Positions 1-10,069 of a stretch of DNA of 64,000 nt are shown here, one piece after another. The notes under the pieces were generated by a model. The model was not told where the DNA came from, searched no databases, and was given only the letters and a program-made list of their open reading frames with translations. Within the stretch, counting starts at the first letter, position 1, and each line of letters starts with the position of its first letter. The stretch is from Rhodohalobacter barkolensis (GTDB taxonomy: Bacteria; Bacteroidota; Rhodothermia; Balneolales; Balneolaceae): assembly GCF_002834295.1 (NCBI RefSeq), contig NZ_PISP01000006.1, positions 326,746-390,745 of the forward strand, written 5' to 3'. The position numbers were made by a program, and so were the translations under genes.

Positions 1-1612
1 CATCCTTGGTAGTTGTGCCCTTCATTCCCTTTCCACCGCGTCGTTGTCGGCGATAACCGCTAACCGGCATACGTTTAATGAAACCCTTATTGGAAATGGT
101 AACAACCACATCCTCATCGGCAATCATATCCTCAATATTGAAATCATCGGCAGAGTATACAATCTGGGTTCGTCTTTCATCTCCGTAACGACCTTTCAAT
201 TCGAGCAGCTCTTTTTTGATGATTTCATTTTGTTCATCACGATTAGAAAGAATTTCTCTGTAATCGGATATCTGAGATGCAATATCCCGATACTCAGTAT
301 CGATTTTGTCTCTTTCAAGTCCGGTTAGTTTCTGAAGGCGCATATCCAGAATAGCTTTTGCCTGAATGTCGGTCAGTGCAAACTTGCGGCGTAACTCCTC
401 ATTAGCTTCCTGGGGATTCTTAGATGCTCGAATTGTCTTAATTACTTCATCAAGATTATCGAGAGCAATTTTAAGACCTTCCAGAATGTGCGCGCGAGCT
501 TCGGCCTGATCTAAATCATAAATCGTACGTCGTATAATTACTTCAACACGATGCTCAATGAACCTAGTTATTAACTCTTTGAGCGACATAACCTTAGGCC
601 GCCCTTTAACAAGTGCAAGATTAATCACACCAAAAGTTTGCTGCATCTGCGTGTACTTGTAAAGCTGGTTAAGTACAACTCCTGCATTAGCACTACGCTT
701 AAGAATAATTACGATTCTCATTCCTTCGCGATCAGATTCATCACGGATTTCAGAGATTTCTGTAATCTTTTCATCACCAACAAGCTGGGCAACTTTTTGA
801 ATCAGAGTTGCTTTATTAACCTGATAAGGAATTTCAGTTACTACGATCTGTTCCCTGGAATTCCTGAGCTCTTCTACATTTGCACGGGCACGCATTGTTA
901 TTTTTCCGCGACCGGTAGAATAGGCTTCCTTGACACCTTCATAGCCATAGATAATACCGCCGGTTGGAAAGTCAGGAGCTGTGATATGCTTCATCAGCTC
1001 TTCTGTTTCAATATCGGGATTATCAATTACAGCAACTGTTCCATCAATAACTTCAGTTATATTATGAGGAGCCATGTTGGTGGCCATACCAACTGCGATA
1101 CCGGATGCACCATTTAACAGAAGGTTGGGCAACATTGCCGGCAGTACAGTAGGTTCGGTGAGTGTATCATCAAAATTGGTTTGATAATCCACGGTCTCTT
1201 TGTTGATGTCTGCCAGAAGTTCTTCAGCAATCCGCTGCATTCGAACCTCAGTGTAACGCATCGCTGCGGCAGAATCACCATCAATTGAACCAAAATTGCC
1301 CTGTCCGTTAACGAGCGGATACCGAAGAGAAAACTCCTGTACCATTCGCACAATAGAATCATAAACTGCGGAATCACCGTGTGGATGATACTTACCAAGA
1401 ACTTCACCTACTATACGTGCACTCTTTTTAAAATTTCGATTATGCAGCATACCAAGATCACTCATACCGTAAAGGATCCGCCGGTGAACAGGTTTTAATC
1501 CGTCCCTAACGTCAGGTAATGCACGAGATACAATCACGGACATCGAATAATCGATGTAGGATGATTGCATTTCATCTTCAATTGAAATAGGTATAATTTT
1601 TTCTGTAGCCAT
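1..1612 (-). CDS. gyrA: DNA gyrase subunit A (3' part missing)
   Basis: GyrA is the breakage-reunion subunit of gyrase, which introduces negative supercoils. I read it by translating the minus strand from the ATG at 1612 ([10 protein letters not shown]); about 537 codons are open to the window edge, so the last third of the protein lies outside. The catalytic-tyrosine motif [10 protein letters not shown] is present. The quinolone-resistance region reads [12 protein letters not shown] with Ser and Asp at the two usual resistance positions, i.e. the sensitive-type residues. The GyrA box QRRGGKG, which opens the C-terminal DNA-wrapping domain, is just inside the left edge. The gene follows gyrB after a 28-bp gap on the same strand, so gyrB-gyrA is probably one transcript. 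Confidence 0.97.
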   Translation of the reverse strand, partial: MATEKIIPISIEDEMQSSYIDYSMSVIVSRALPDVRDGLKPVHRRILYGMSDLGMLHNRNFKKSARIVGEVLGKYHPHGDSAVYDSIVRMVQEFSLRYPLVNGQGNFGSIDGDSAAAMRYTEVRMQRIAEELLADINKETVDYQTNFDDTLTEPTVLPAMLPNLLLNGASGIAVGMATNMAPHNITEVIDGTVAVIDNPDIETEELMKHITAPDFPTGGIIYGYEGVKEAYSTGRGKITMRARANVEELRNSREQIVVTEIPYQVNKATLIQKVAQLVGDEKITEISEIRDESDREGMRIVIILKRSANAGVVLNQLYKYTQMQQTFGVINLALVKGRPKVMSLKELITRFIEHRVEVIIRRTIYDLDQAEARAHILEGLKIALDNLDEVIKTIRASKNPQEANEELRRKFALTDIQAKAILDMRLQKLTGLERDKIDTEYRDIASQISDYREILSNRDEQNEIIKKELLELKGRYGDERRTQIVYSADDFNIEDMIADEDVVVTISNKGFIKRMPVSGYRRQRRGGKGMKGTTTKD

Positions 1613-1640
1613 GAATCAGTTTTATCAGATGAATATTTTC

Positions 1641-3614
<1,974 letters not shown>

Positions 3615-3806
3615 TTAGACGTTGGAAAATAGCGCAAGATCGCGCAAAATCAAAAAAAGGTATGGTTTAAATATCTAAAATATTTATCCGGCTCAGGAGG
3701 GCTTATACGGGGTGATTCCGGGAATGAAAAACAGAGGATATTTCAGACTTAAAATAATATGATAATTTATATGTAAAAAAGGATTGAATTTAAAACCTAA
3801 ACACCT

Positions 3807-3814
3807 TAATTTTG
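3807..3814 (+). promoter_or_regulatory. Bacteroidetes-type -7 element upstream of rpmB
   Basis: TAATTTTG matches the Bacteroidetes -7 consensus TAnnTTTG. A TTG lies at 3784-3786, leaving a 20-bp spacer, which fits the -33/-7 layout known for Bacteroidetes primary sigma factors. The -7 box sits inside an inverted repeat, ACACC (3801-3805) and GGTGT (3814-3818). The rpmB ATG is 35 bp downstream. Start-site mapping has not been done, so this is a motif match only. Confidence 0.55.
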
Positions 3815-3848
3815 GTGTCTATCGAAAAACCAGCTAATACAAAGAATC

Positions 3849-4094
3849 ATGGCACGCAAGGACGATATTACAGGACAAAAGCCGCTGAACGGTTATCGCT
3901 CATCAAAAGCGAATAACAAAACAAAGCACAGATTTCATTTAAATTTGAAGAAGCGGCGCTTTTATATCCCTGAAGAGGATCGGTGGGTTACTTTGAAAGT
4001 TACTGCTAAAACCCTCCGTACAATTAACAAGAAAGGGATTTCTGCAGTTTTGAAAGAGGCCAGAAAAAAAGGAACACTTTTAAAAGAGGTATAA
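3849..4094 (+). CDS. rpmB: 50S ribosomal protein L28
   Basis: Large-subunit ribosomal protein, 81 aa, rich in Lys and Arg. The sequence shows the L28 core: an N-terminal MARKDDITGQKP segment, a basic centre, then RRFYIPEEDRWVTLKV and a TLRTINKKG motif. It is the first gene of the rpmB-rpmG-DUF4295 transcript, with rpmG starting 3 bp after its stop. The usual zinc-binding cysteines of some L28 (C+) proteins are absent, so this is a zinc-free C- type. Confidence 0.95.
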   Translation: MARKDDITGQKPLNGYRSSKANNKTKHRFHLNLKKRRFYIPEEDRWVTLKVTAKTLRTINKKGISAVLKEARKKGTLLKEV

Positions 4095-4097
4095 ACA

Positions 4098-4262
4098 ATG
4101 GCGAAAGGTAATCGCATACAGGTTATTCTGGAATGTACAGAGAAGCCCGGAAGTTCGCGGTATGTAACGACTAAAAATCGTCGGAACACCACAGACCGTC
4201 TTGAGCTGAAAAAGTACAATCCGGTTCTCAGAAAGCATACGATTCATAAAGAAATTAAATAA
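4098..4262 (+). CDS. rpmG: 50S ribosomal protein L33
   Basis: Read directly from the DNA: 54 aa, starting [15 protein letters not shown] and ending KHTIHKEIK. The family pattern ILECTE...[10 protein letters not shown]...RLELKKYNP...HTIHKEIK is complete. The paired CxxC zinc ligands are absent except for the single Cys in LECTE, so this is a zinc-free L33. It sits between rpmB and the DUF4295 gene in a tight operon, 9 bp before the latter. Confidence 0.95.
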   Translation: MAKGNRIQVILECTEKPGSSRYVTTKNRRNTTDRLELKKYNPVLRKHTIHKEIK

Positions 4263-4271
4263 TTCATAACC

Positions 4272-4442
4272 ATGGCGAAGAAACAAGCATTTGGTGAAGA
4301 AGCTCAAGCGCTGAAACAAGCTCAGCGTAAAATGGCGAAGGTTATCATCTCTACCAAGAACGCAAGAGGTAAATATGCGTTCAGAGAGACTATGATGGAC
4401 CAGGATAGCGTAAGTGATTTTCTGAAAAAGAATAAGTCATAA
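4272..4442 (+). CDS. DUF4295 family small basic protein
   Basis: A 56-aa basic protein read directly from the DNA (MAKKQAFGEEAQ...FLKKNKS). It matches the DUF4295 family, found after rpmB-rpmG in Bacteroidota and relatives and suspected to be a lineage-specific ribosome-associated protein. No catalytic motif is visible. The operon position and Lys-rich composition support a ribosomal role by inference only. A strong intrinsic terminator follows 23 bp after the stop. Confidence 0.85.
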   Translation: MAKKQAFGEEAQALKQAQRKMAKVIISTKNARGKYAFRETMMDQDSVSDFLKKNKS

Positions 4443-4465
4443 ATCACTTTTATCGATTTTGTAAG

Positions 4466-4503
4466 AAAGGTTGCATCCCACAAGGATGGAACCTTTTTTT
4501 TTG
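4466..4503 (+). terminator. intrinsic terminator after the L28-L33 operon
   Basis: Stem AAAGGTTGCATCC pairs with GGATGGAACCTTT around a CACAA loop (one G/G mismatch), followed directly by a run of nine T. It closes the ribosomal-protein operon before yqeY. Confidence 0.9.
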
Positions 4504-4505
4504 CT

Positions 4506-4513
4506 TACATTTG
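4506..4513 (+). promoter_or_regulatory. candidate -7 element of the yqeY-cvpA-tyrS operon
   Basis: TACATTTG matches TAnnTTTG and lies just downstream of the terminator and 34 bp before the yqeY ATG. No clear -33 TTG is visible, because that space is occupied by the terminator stem. Confidence 0.4.
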
Positions 4514-4547
4514 GTTGTATCTACTAATCTATTCTAAACCTTTACGT

Positions 4548-5006
4548 ATGAGTATTAAAGAAAAGATTTTGAATGATCTTAAAGCTGCAATGAAAGCCAA
4601 GGAAGCTGATAGGCTTCGTGTACTTCGTTCACTAAAGGCTAAAATTTTAGAGAAAGAGATTAGTGAACGGAAAGGTGGTGAAGCAGAAATCACCGATGAA
4701 CAGGCTGTCGAAGTGTTGATGAAAGCTGCTAAACAGCGAAAAGAGTCTATCGATCAATTTGAGAAAGGTGGCAGGACAGATCTGGTTGAAAAGGAAGAAG
4801 AAGAACTTAAGATCATCGAGTCTTACCTGCCCGAAATGATGGACGATGATGCCATAAGAGAGGCCGTCAAACAGCAAATTGACCAAATGGGCGCCAGCTC
4901 GATGGCCGATATGGGTCAGGTAATGGGTGTTATGATGTCGAAATTAAAAGGAAAAGCAGATGGTTCGGCTGTGAGTAGAATTGTAAAAGAGGAACTCTCC
5001 AAGTAA
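4548..5006 (+). CDS. GatB/YqeY domain protein
   Basis: A 152-aa YqeY-like protein related to the tail domain of the GatB amidotransferase subunit, which contacts tRNA. Its own function is unknown. Characteristic segments are MSIKEKILNDLKAAMKAK, DRLRVLRSL and the C-terminal MADMGQVMGVMMSKLKGKAD. The reading frame extends further upstream, but the ATG at 4548 gives the family's standard N-terminus and leaves the promoter-like TACATTTG outside the gene. It is followed at 6 bp by cvpA and then tyrS. Confidence 0.9.
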   Translation: MSIKEKILNDLKAAMKAKEADRLRVLRSLKAKILEKEISERKGGEAEITDEQAVEVLMKAAKQRKESIDQFEKGGRTDLVEKEEEELKIIESYLPEMMDDDAIREAVKQQIDQMGASSMADMGQVMGVMMSKLKGKADGSAVSRIVKEELSK

Positions 5007-5012
5007 AAAGCG

Positions 5013-5576
5013 ATGAACCTGCTCGACTTTTTTATTGTGATACCGATTGGATTCTTCGCGTATCGCGGTTTTATGAGCGGCGTTATTCATGAAGTGATGA
5101 CAATAGTGGGAATTATTCTCGCAGTGTTTATAACTTTTGAATATATGCATGCCACATCTGTACTTTTTAATCCACTTTTCGATAATCCTGACCACTCAGT
5201 TGTGGCGGCCGGAATCGTTCTTTTCATAGCCACTGTAGCAGCAGTTCAGTTTATAGCTTACGCTATTCAAAAATTACTTAAAGTCATCAAAATCAATTTT
5301 ATAAACCGATTAGCGGGATTGGCATTTGGTGCATTAAAGTCCGGAATTGTAGTCAGCGCTTTTTTACTGTTATTGGCAGGGTTTAACTTACCCGGTGAAG
5401 AATCACGAAATGAATCCATTTCTTATCCTTATGTGATATATCTTGCCCCCGCAGCTTTTAATGTAGTTGCTACTGTTTACCCCGGTGCAGAAAATTTTAT
5501 TGACACGATTGAGCAATCGATCGAAGAGAATAATCCAATTAAATCATTACCCATATTTGAAGGTTTAAGTTTATGA
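5013..5576 (+). CDS. CvpA family membrane protein
   Basis: A 187-aa inner-membrane protein with four hydrophobic segments (roughly residues 3-20, 25-45, 65-85 and 100-125). It resembles CvpA, known from colicin V production and envelope homeostasis. The N-terminus MNLLDFFIVIPIGFFAYRGF and the FINRLAGLAFGALKSGIV segment are typical. The stop overlaps the tyrS start by 4 bp (ATGA), indicating translational coupling. Confidence 0.88.
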   Translation: MNLLDFFIVIPIGFFAYRGFMSGVIHEVMTIVGIILAVFITFEYMHATSVLFNPLFDNPDHSVVAAGIVLFIATVAAVQFIAYAIQKLLKVIKINFINRLAGLAFGALKSGIVVSAFLLLLAGFNLPGEESRNESISYPYVIYLAPAAFNVVATVYPGAENFIDTIEQSIEENNPIKSLPIFEGLSL

Positions 5577-6787
5577 GTTTTCCATCTGTAGAAGATCAAC
5601 TATCCGTGATCAAAAGAGGTTCCGTAGAAATTGTACCTGAAAAAGAGTTAGTTGAAAAACTGAAAAAATCGAAGAAAGAGAATAAGCCACTGCGTATTAA
5701 ACTGGGTTGCGACCCTACCCGGCCTGATCTTCACCTCGGCCATTCTGTAATATTGAGAAAACTTCGCCAGTTTCAGGATCTTGGTCATCACGTTATCCTT
5801 ATTATTGGTGATTTTACAGCATTAATTGGAGATCCTACCGGACAGAATAAAACACGCCCGTCTCTAACAGCAGCTGAGATTAAAAAAAATGCACTGACTT
5901 ATTTGGATCAAGCCGGAAAAATTCTGGACAATGAGAAGACTGAAATTGTATACAATTCCGAGTGGCTGGGAGAGATGAAGTTTGAGGATGTTATTCTTCT
6001 CAGTTCAAAAATGACGGTAGCCCGGATGATTGAACGGGATGATTTTTCTAAGCGCTACAATAACAATGAGACTATTTCCCTCCATGAGTTTCTCTATCCG
6101 CTGGCCCAGGGACAGGATTCGGTTCATTTGAAATCGGATGTGGAGCTGGGTGGAACTGATCAAAAGTTTAATCTTTTGGTGGGAAGAGATCTACAGAAAG
6201 ATGCCGGGCAGGATCCGCAAATATGCCTGATGATGCCACTGTTGGTAGGCACAGACGGTTCTATGAAAATGAGTAAGTCTTACGATAATTATATCGGAAT
6301 TGATGAGCCCGCCAATGACATGTACGGCAAAGCGTTATCGATACCTGATGAGTTAATTTACTCTTACTTCGAACTGGTTACAGATGTAAGCATAGAGGAG
6401 CTGAAATCATTAAAAGGCAGAATTGAGAAAGATCCAAGAAACACAAAGCACGATCTTGCGTTTACAATAACCCGGATGTATCACGGTGAAGAGGCTGCCA
6501 AAGGAGCGCGCAAGCACTTTGAAAAGACAGTCATCAACAAAGACATACCCGATGATGCTCCAGAATTTACATTTGAAACAGGATCAACACATCGTTTACT
6601 GGATATTATTTCTGATGCAAACCTTACCTCCAGCAATGGAGAAACTAAGCGAATGATGAAGCAGGGTGGAGTATCTTTGGATGAAGAAAAAATTCAGGAT
6701 CCCAACTTTGAAATAACGTTTAATGACGGCGATGATATGGCGCTGAAGGTAGGTAAGCGAAAATTTGCTAAATTAAAGGCAATTTGA
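5573..6787 (+). CDS. tyrS: tyrosyl-tRNA synthetase
   Basis: Class I aminoacyl-tRNA synthetase that charges tRNA-Tyr, 404 aa. The HIGH-type motif is DLHLGHS near residue 53, and the KMSKS loop is intact (GSMKMSKSYDNYIG). GCDPTRPDLHLGH and GDFTALIGDPTG are characteristic of bacterial TyrS. The C-terminal about 60 residues form an S4-like RNA-binding domain (MMKQGGVSLDEEKI). It is last in the yqeY-cvpA-tyrS operon. Confidence 0.97.
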   Translation: MSFPSVEDQLSVIKRGSVEIVPEKELVEKLKKSKKENKPLRIKLGCDPTRPDLHLGHSVILRKLRQFQDLGHHVILIIGDFTALIGDPTGQNKTRPSLTAAEIKKNALTYLDQAGKILDNEKTEIVYNSEWLGEMKFEDVILLSSKMTVARMIERDDFSKRYNNNETISLHEFLYPLAQGQDSVHLKSDVELGGTDQKFNLLVGRDLQKDAGQDPQICLMMPLLVGTDGSMKMSKSYDNYIGIDEPANDMYGKALSIPDELIYSYFELVTDVSIEELKSLKGRIEKDPRNTKHDLAFTITRMYHGEEAAKGARKHFEKTVINKDIPDDAPEFTFETGSTHRLLDIISDANLTSSNGETKRMMKQGGVSLDEEKIQDPNFEITFNDGDDMALKVGKRKFAKLKAI

Positions 6788-6797
6788 TTTTTAATTA

Positions 6798-6827
6798 CAC
6801 AGTAAAATTGTATAACAATTTGCTGTG
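6798..6827. promoter_or_regulatory. palindromic candidate operator of marR
   Basis: CACAG-TA-AAATTGT-ATA-ACAATTT-G-CTGTG forms two nested inverted repeats (5 bp outside, 7 bp inside) centred 35 bp before the marR ATG. There is no T-run, so it does not look like a terminator. Its size and place fit an autoregulatory MarR binding site. Confidence 0.55.
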
Positions 6828-6847
6828 ATTGAACCCGGTTACTAGCT

Positions 6848-7300
6848 ATGGGAACACATTTTAAAGGATCTAAATCGGAAGTAAACACTCTGAATGCTTT
6901 TATCAAGCTGATGAGGGCGACCGATTCACTAACAAACCGGTTAAACCGCCATTTAGCAGAAGCAAATTTGACAGAAAGTCAATTCGGTACGCTTGAAGCG
7001 CTACACCACTTGGGCCCTTTGAATCAAAGATCTATTGGAGAAAAGATCCTGAAAAGTGGCGGTAACATCACAATGGTAGTGGATAATTTGGAAAAACAGG
7101 GCTATGTGAAACGCAAAAAAGATCCAAATGATCGCCGGGCAGTTTTGATTCACTTGACCAAAGACGGGAAAACATTTATCGAAGAATTTTTCCCCAAGCA
7201 TCTGGAAAAAATTAAGGAAGAGTTTTCTGTTTTCACGGAAAATGAAAAAAAAGAGATTGCGCGGCTTTGCAAAAAGCTCGGTGTTAAAGAAGAGGATTAA
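6848..7300 (+). CDS. MarR family transcriptional regulator
   Basis: A 150-aa winged-helix repressor. The recognition helix region reads QRSIGEKILKSGGNITMVVDNLEKQGYVKRKKDPNDRR in part, with the DPNDRR wing typical of the family. It usually acts as a dimer on palindromic sites. A palindrome lies at 6798-6827 immediately upstream, suggesting autoregulation. The ligand cannot be read from the sequence. The comEC gene starts 51 bp downstream on the same strand. Confidence 0.9.
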   Translation: MGTHFKGSKSEVNTLNAFIKLMRATDSLTNRLNRHLAEANLTESQFGTLEALHHLGPLNQRSIGEKILKSGGNITMVVDNLEKQGYVKRKKDPNDRRAVLIHLTKDGKTFIEEFFPKHLEKIKEEFSVFTENEKKEIARLCKKLGVKEED

Positions 7301-7314
7301 AGCACCACATTTTG

Positions 7315-7351
7315 ATCTGTAAGGAAATCCGCTTTCCTGTTTCTTACAGAT
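7315..7351 (+). promoter_or_regulatory. hairpin directly abutting the comEC start codon
   Basis: ATCTGTAAG (7315-7323) and CTTACAGAT (7343-7351) are perfect 9-bp inverted repeats. Inside them GGAAA (7323-7327) can pair with TTTCC (7333-7337). The ATG is at 7352, so the ribosome-binding region is inside the folded structure. It could be a translational control hairpin or a DNA operator. Confidence 0.5.
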
Positions 7352-9769
7352 ATGAGTCGTTTAAGCAGATACCGGTTTCCTTTCGCATCGTACCCGGCAG
7401 TACGGGTTATGTTACTCATTATGCTGGGGATTGCCTGGGATTACTATTCAAATATCAATCTGTTCTTCTCAGCAGTTTTTTTCACATCTATACTTATACT
7501 CTGGGGTATAACAGAGTTTCTGCTTAGAAGATATAAGATTGTACTCTCATCCCGTCTTTCCATAATTCTTTATCTGATTCTGATCATATCCGCATCTTTT
7601 GTATGGATAAAGGTTGCCGATCATAATCGTCAAGTTCACATTGAAAAAACTAAGTTTTTAGAACTCTATGCCTGGGAAAATGTAGTTATTGAAGGACTAA
7701 TAAAAGAGAAGGGATTTACTGCGGGTGGTAAAAGAGTGTATACCATTGACGTTATAAGCACGGTTTATGAATCAGAGTCATCGATTGCGGAAAACTACAG
7801 GATTAGACTCTATGATGATAAACCCGGCAGAGACTTACAGAACGGAACAGAATTAAAAGCTGAAATTCAACTGTATGCATTTCCGGAAATAAGAAATCCA
7901 CACGACTTTGACTATGGAGGTTGGCTGCACGATCAAAACATTGTAGCCCACGGTGAACTGGTACAGCTTAATGGTAACAGTTATGAACAAAAACGAATCG
8001 GTTGGATAAAGATCCGAGAGTACGTTCAGAATAATATTGATAAACTCTTCAGCGCAGATTTAGCACCCATGGCTAAAGCCCTTTTCCTGGGGTATAAAGC
8101 AGAGATATCGGATGATACCAAACAGCATTTTTCACGGTCCGGTTTGTCTCATATCATGGCAGTTTCCGGACTACATGTGGGTTTTATAGTAGCTCCATTT
8201 TGGTTCATTATTCCTTTTCTATGGACAAGGAAATGGGGAAAATGGCTGGGTCTGTTACTGCTAACTTTTTTGCTTTTAGGTTATGCGGGTTTAACCGGTT
8301 TTAGTGCTTCTGTTTCCAGGGCATCCCTTATGGCGTGGCTGATAACCTATGGAAAATTGTTCAGTAAAGTTCGAAACTCTATCAACCTGACCGCGGGTGC
8401 TGCCATCATTCTGTTAATCATTGATCCACATCAACTATTTGATGTTGGTTTTCAATTATCGTTTAGTGCTGTATTTACAATATTGCTACTGATGCCGGAA
8501 GCACAAAGATTAATTCCCATTCGGTATCGATTTGGCAAAACAGGAGCATTGGCAACACTCGTTCTAATTTCTGTTGTAGTGCAGGGAGGGCTCTTTCCGG
8601 TTCTTACCTACTATTTTGGCGAGTTTTCAATTGCAGGTCCCGTTGCAAATGCATTTGTAATCCCATTAATGACAGTAGCAGTTCCGGTAGGTCTATTTTT
8701 TTCTGTTTTACCGCAAATCTTTTATCCCTTTACAACCTATGCCGTATTTCCTGTAGAGTGGAGTTTGGGTTGGGTGGAAGGAGTTGCGGAGTATATAGGG
8801 AGCAGTGATTTGAGTTACTTCTCGTTTACTAACGATTCAGGTCTTCTCTTTTTGTTGTGGCTGATTTTGATACTGCTTCTTGCTTCAAGCCGAATTCCTG
8901 AAATGAAATGGAAGTTATTAATCTGTGTGCTGTTTGTTTTGAATCTTTTTATGCTTGAACAAACATTTAAAAAATCTGGCGACCCTGTTCTCAGGATAAC
9001 CTTTCTGGATGTAGGACAGGGTGATGCAATTCATATTCAAACGCCGTCTCAAAAGCATATTTTGGTGGATGCCGGAAGGTGGTCTCCGGGTTATGATAGC
9101 GGCTCAAGGGTTATTAATCCGTATTTGAAACACGTTGGCATTGATGAAATTGATGCAGTGATACTTTCACATCCGCATGCAGATCATATAGGAGGAATTG
9201 TGACGATCATTGAGAACTTCAAAGTTCAGAAAATCTATCAGAGCAGTTATGCGTACGACAGCCAGCTGTATCAGAACTTTTTAGGTAAGACAGATGAACT
9301 GGATCTGCCCATCAAAAATATCTACGCCGGTGATCAAATTGAGTTAGAAGAGAATATAAGGATTTACGTTTTGGGCCCGATGATGAGAAGCAGTAATCCA
9401 TCAAACCCAAATAATTCATCTGTTGCAGTAAAAGTAGTTTACGGTGACCAATCCATTCTTTTAACAGGTGATGCAGAATCGCAGCAGGAATCGAAAATGG
9501 TGAATATATATGGAGACTTTCTGAAATCTAATCTATATAAAATGGGTCATCACGGCAGCAGGACAAGTTCAACCGAAACGTTACTGGAAATTGTGGAGCC
9601 CGAAATTTCAGTGGCTTCACTTGCATTTAGAAACAGGTTTCGTCATCCAAACCGTGATGCAGTTTCGCGTGTGAGTAAATTCACGCAAGAGAATTACTTT
9701 ACCAGCCTGCAGGGAGCTGTTGTATTTGAATCAGATGGCAAATCGATCATAAAGGTTGATTGGAAATAA
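7352..9769 (+). CDS. comEC: ComEC/Rec2-type DNA uptake channel
   Basis: An 805-aa polytopic membrane protein that carries transforming single-stranded DNA across the inner membrane. An N-terminal hydrophobic block is followed by an extracytoplasmic OB-like domain (about 100-220), then the competence domain with the signature HIMAVSGLHVGF (near residue 265) and multiple membrane helices. A C-terminal metallo-beta-lactamase-like domain begins with FLDVGQGDAIHI and has the metal-site motif LSHPHADHIGG (near 605). All three domains are present, so this is a full-length ComEC. It lies downstream of marR, and its start codon abuts a perfect hairpin. Confidence 0.95.
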   Translation: MSRLSRYRFPFASYPAVRVMLLIMLGIAWDYYSNINLFFSAVFFTSILILWGITEFLLRRYKIVLSSRLSIILYLILIISASFVWIKVADHNRQVHIEKTKFLELYAWENVVIEGLIKEKGFTAGGKRVYTIDVISTVYESESSIAENYRIRLYDDKPGRDLQNGTELKAEIQLYAFPEIRNPHDFDYGGWLHDQNIVAHGELVQLNGNSYEQKRIGWIKIREYVQNNIDKLFSADLAPMAKALFLGYKAEISDDTKQHFSRSGLSHIMAVSGLHVGFIVAPFWFIIPFLWTRKWGKWLGLLLLTFLLLGYAGLTGFSASVSRASLMAWLITYGKLFSKVRNSINLTAGAAIILLIIDPHQLFDVGFQLSFSAVFTILLLMPEAQRLIPIRYRFGKTGALATLVLISVVVQGGLFPVLTYYFGEFSIAGPVANAFVIPLMTVAVPVGLFFSVLPQIFYPFTTYAVFPVEWSLGWVEGVAEYIGSSDLSYFSFTNDSGLLFLLWLILILLLASSRIPEMKWKLLICVLFVLNLFMLEQTFKKSGDPVLRITFLDVGQGDAIHIQTPSQKHILVDAGRWSPGYDSGSRVINPYLKHVGIDEIDAVILSHPHADHIGGIVTIIENFKVQKIYQSSYAYDSQLYQNFLGKTDELDLPIKNIYAGDQIELEENIRIYVLGPMMRSSNPSNPNNSSVAVKVVYGDQSILLTGDAESQQESKMVNIYGDFLKSNLYKMGHHGSRTSSTETLLEIVEPEISVASLAFRNRFRHPNRDAVSRVSKFTQENYFTSLQGAVVFESDGKSIIKVDWK

Positions 9770-9845
9770 CACTGAAAAAGAAGTTTGAACGTGGTGGTTT
9801 GAAGGTGTAATTTCTTTAAGTAAAAAAATAAATGAACGAGTATTT

Positions 9846-10061
9846 ATGTCTAAAAAGGAACGACTGAGTTTCGAAGAGGCTTTAAAACAGTTGGAAGCTA
9901 TCGTCGAAAAGCTCAACGATAAGGATATTTCACTGGAAAAATCTGTAGCCTTGTATGAAGAAGGGCAAAAGCTTTCCAAAATTTGTTCTGAAACATTAGA
10001 AAGCGCAGCTTTGAAGATTGAAAAAATTGATCAGTCAAAGAGCGCATCAGAGAATGACTAA
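9846..10061 (+). CDS. xseB: exodeoxyribonuclease VII small subunit
   Basis: A 71-aa small subunit of ExoVII, a single-strand-specific exonuclease. The sequence has the family helix pattern LSFEEALKQLEAIVEKL, then DISLEKSVALYEEGQKL. The large subunit xseA is not in the window. The gene is 8 bp before dxs; an xseB-dxs association is common in bacteria. Confidence 0.92.
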   Translation: MSKKERLSFEEALKQLEAIVEKLNDKDISLEKSVALYEEGQKLSKICSETLESAALKIEKIDQSKSASEND

Positions 10062-10069
10062 TTTCTTTT

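Noticed and set aside
638..1117. A 159-aa open frame on the plus strand
   Set aside because: It is antisense to gyrA, whose conserved motifs read cleanly on the minus strand.
9846..10061. Expectation of xseA beside xseB
   Set aside because: No large-subunit ExoVII sequence is encoded anywhere in the window; the neighbour is dxs.
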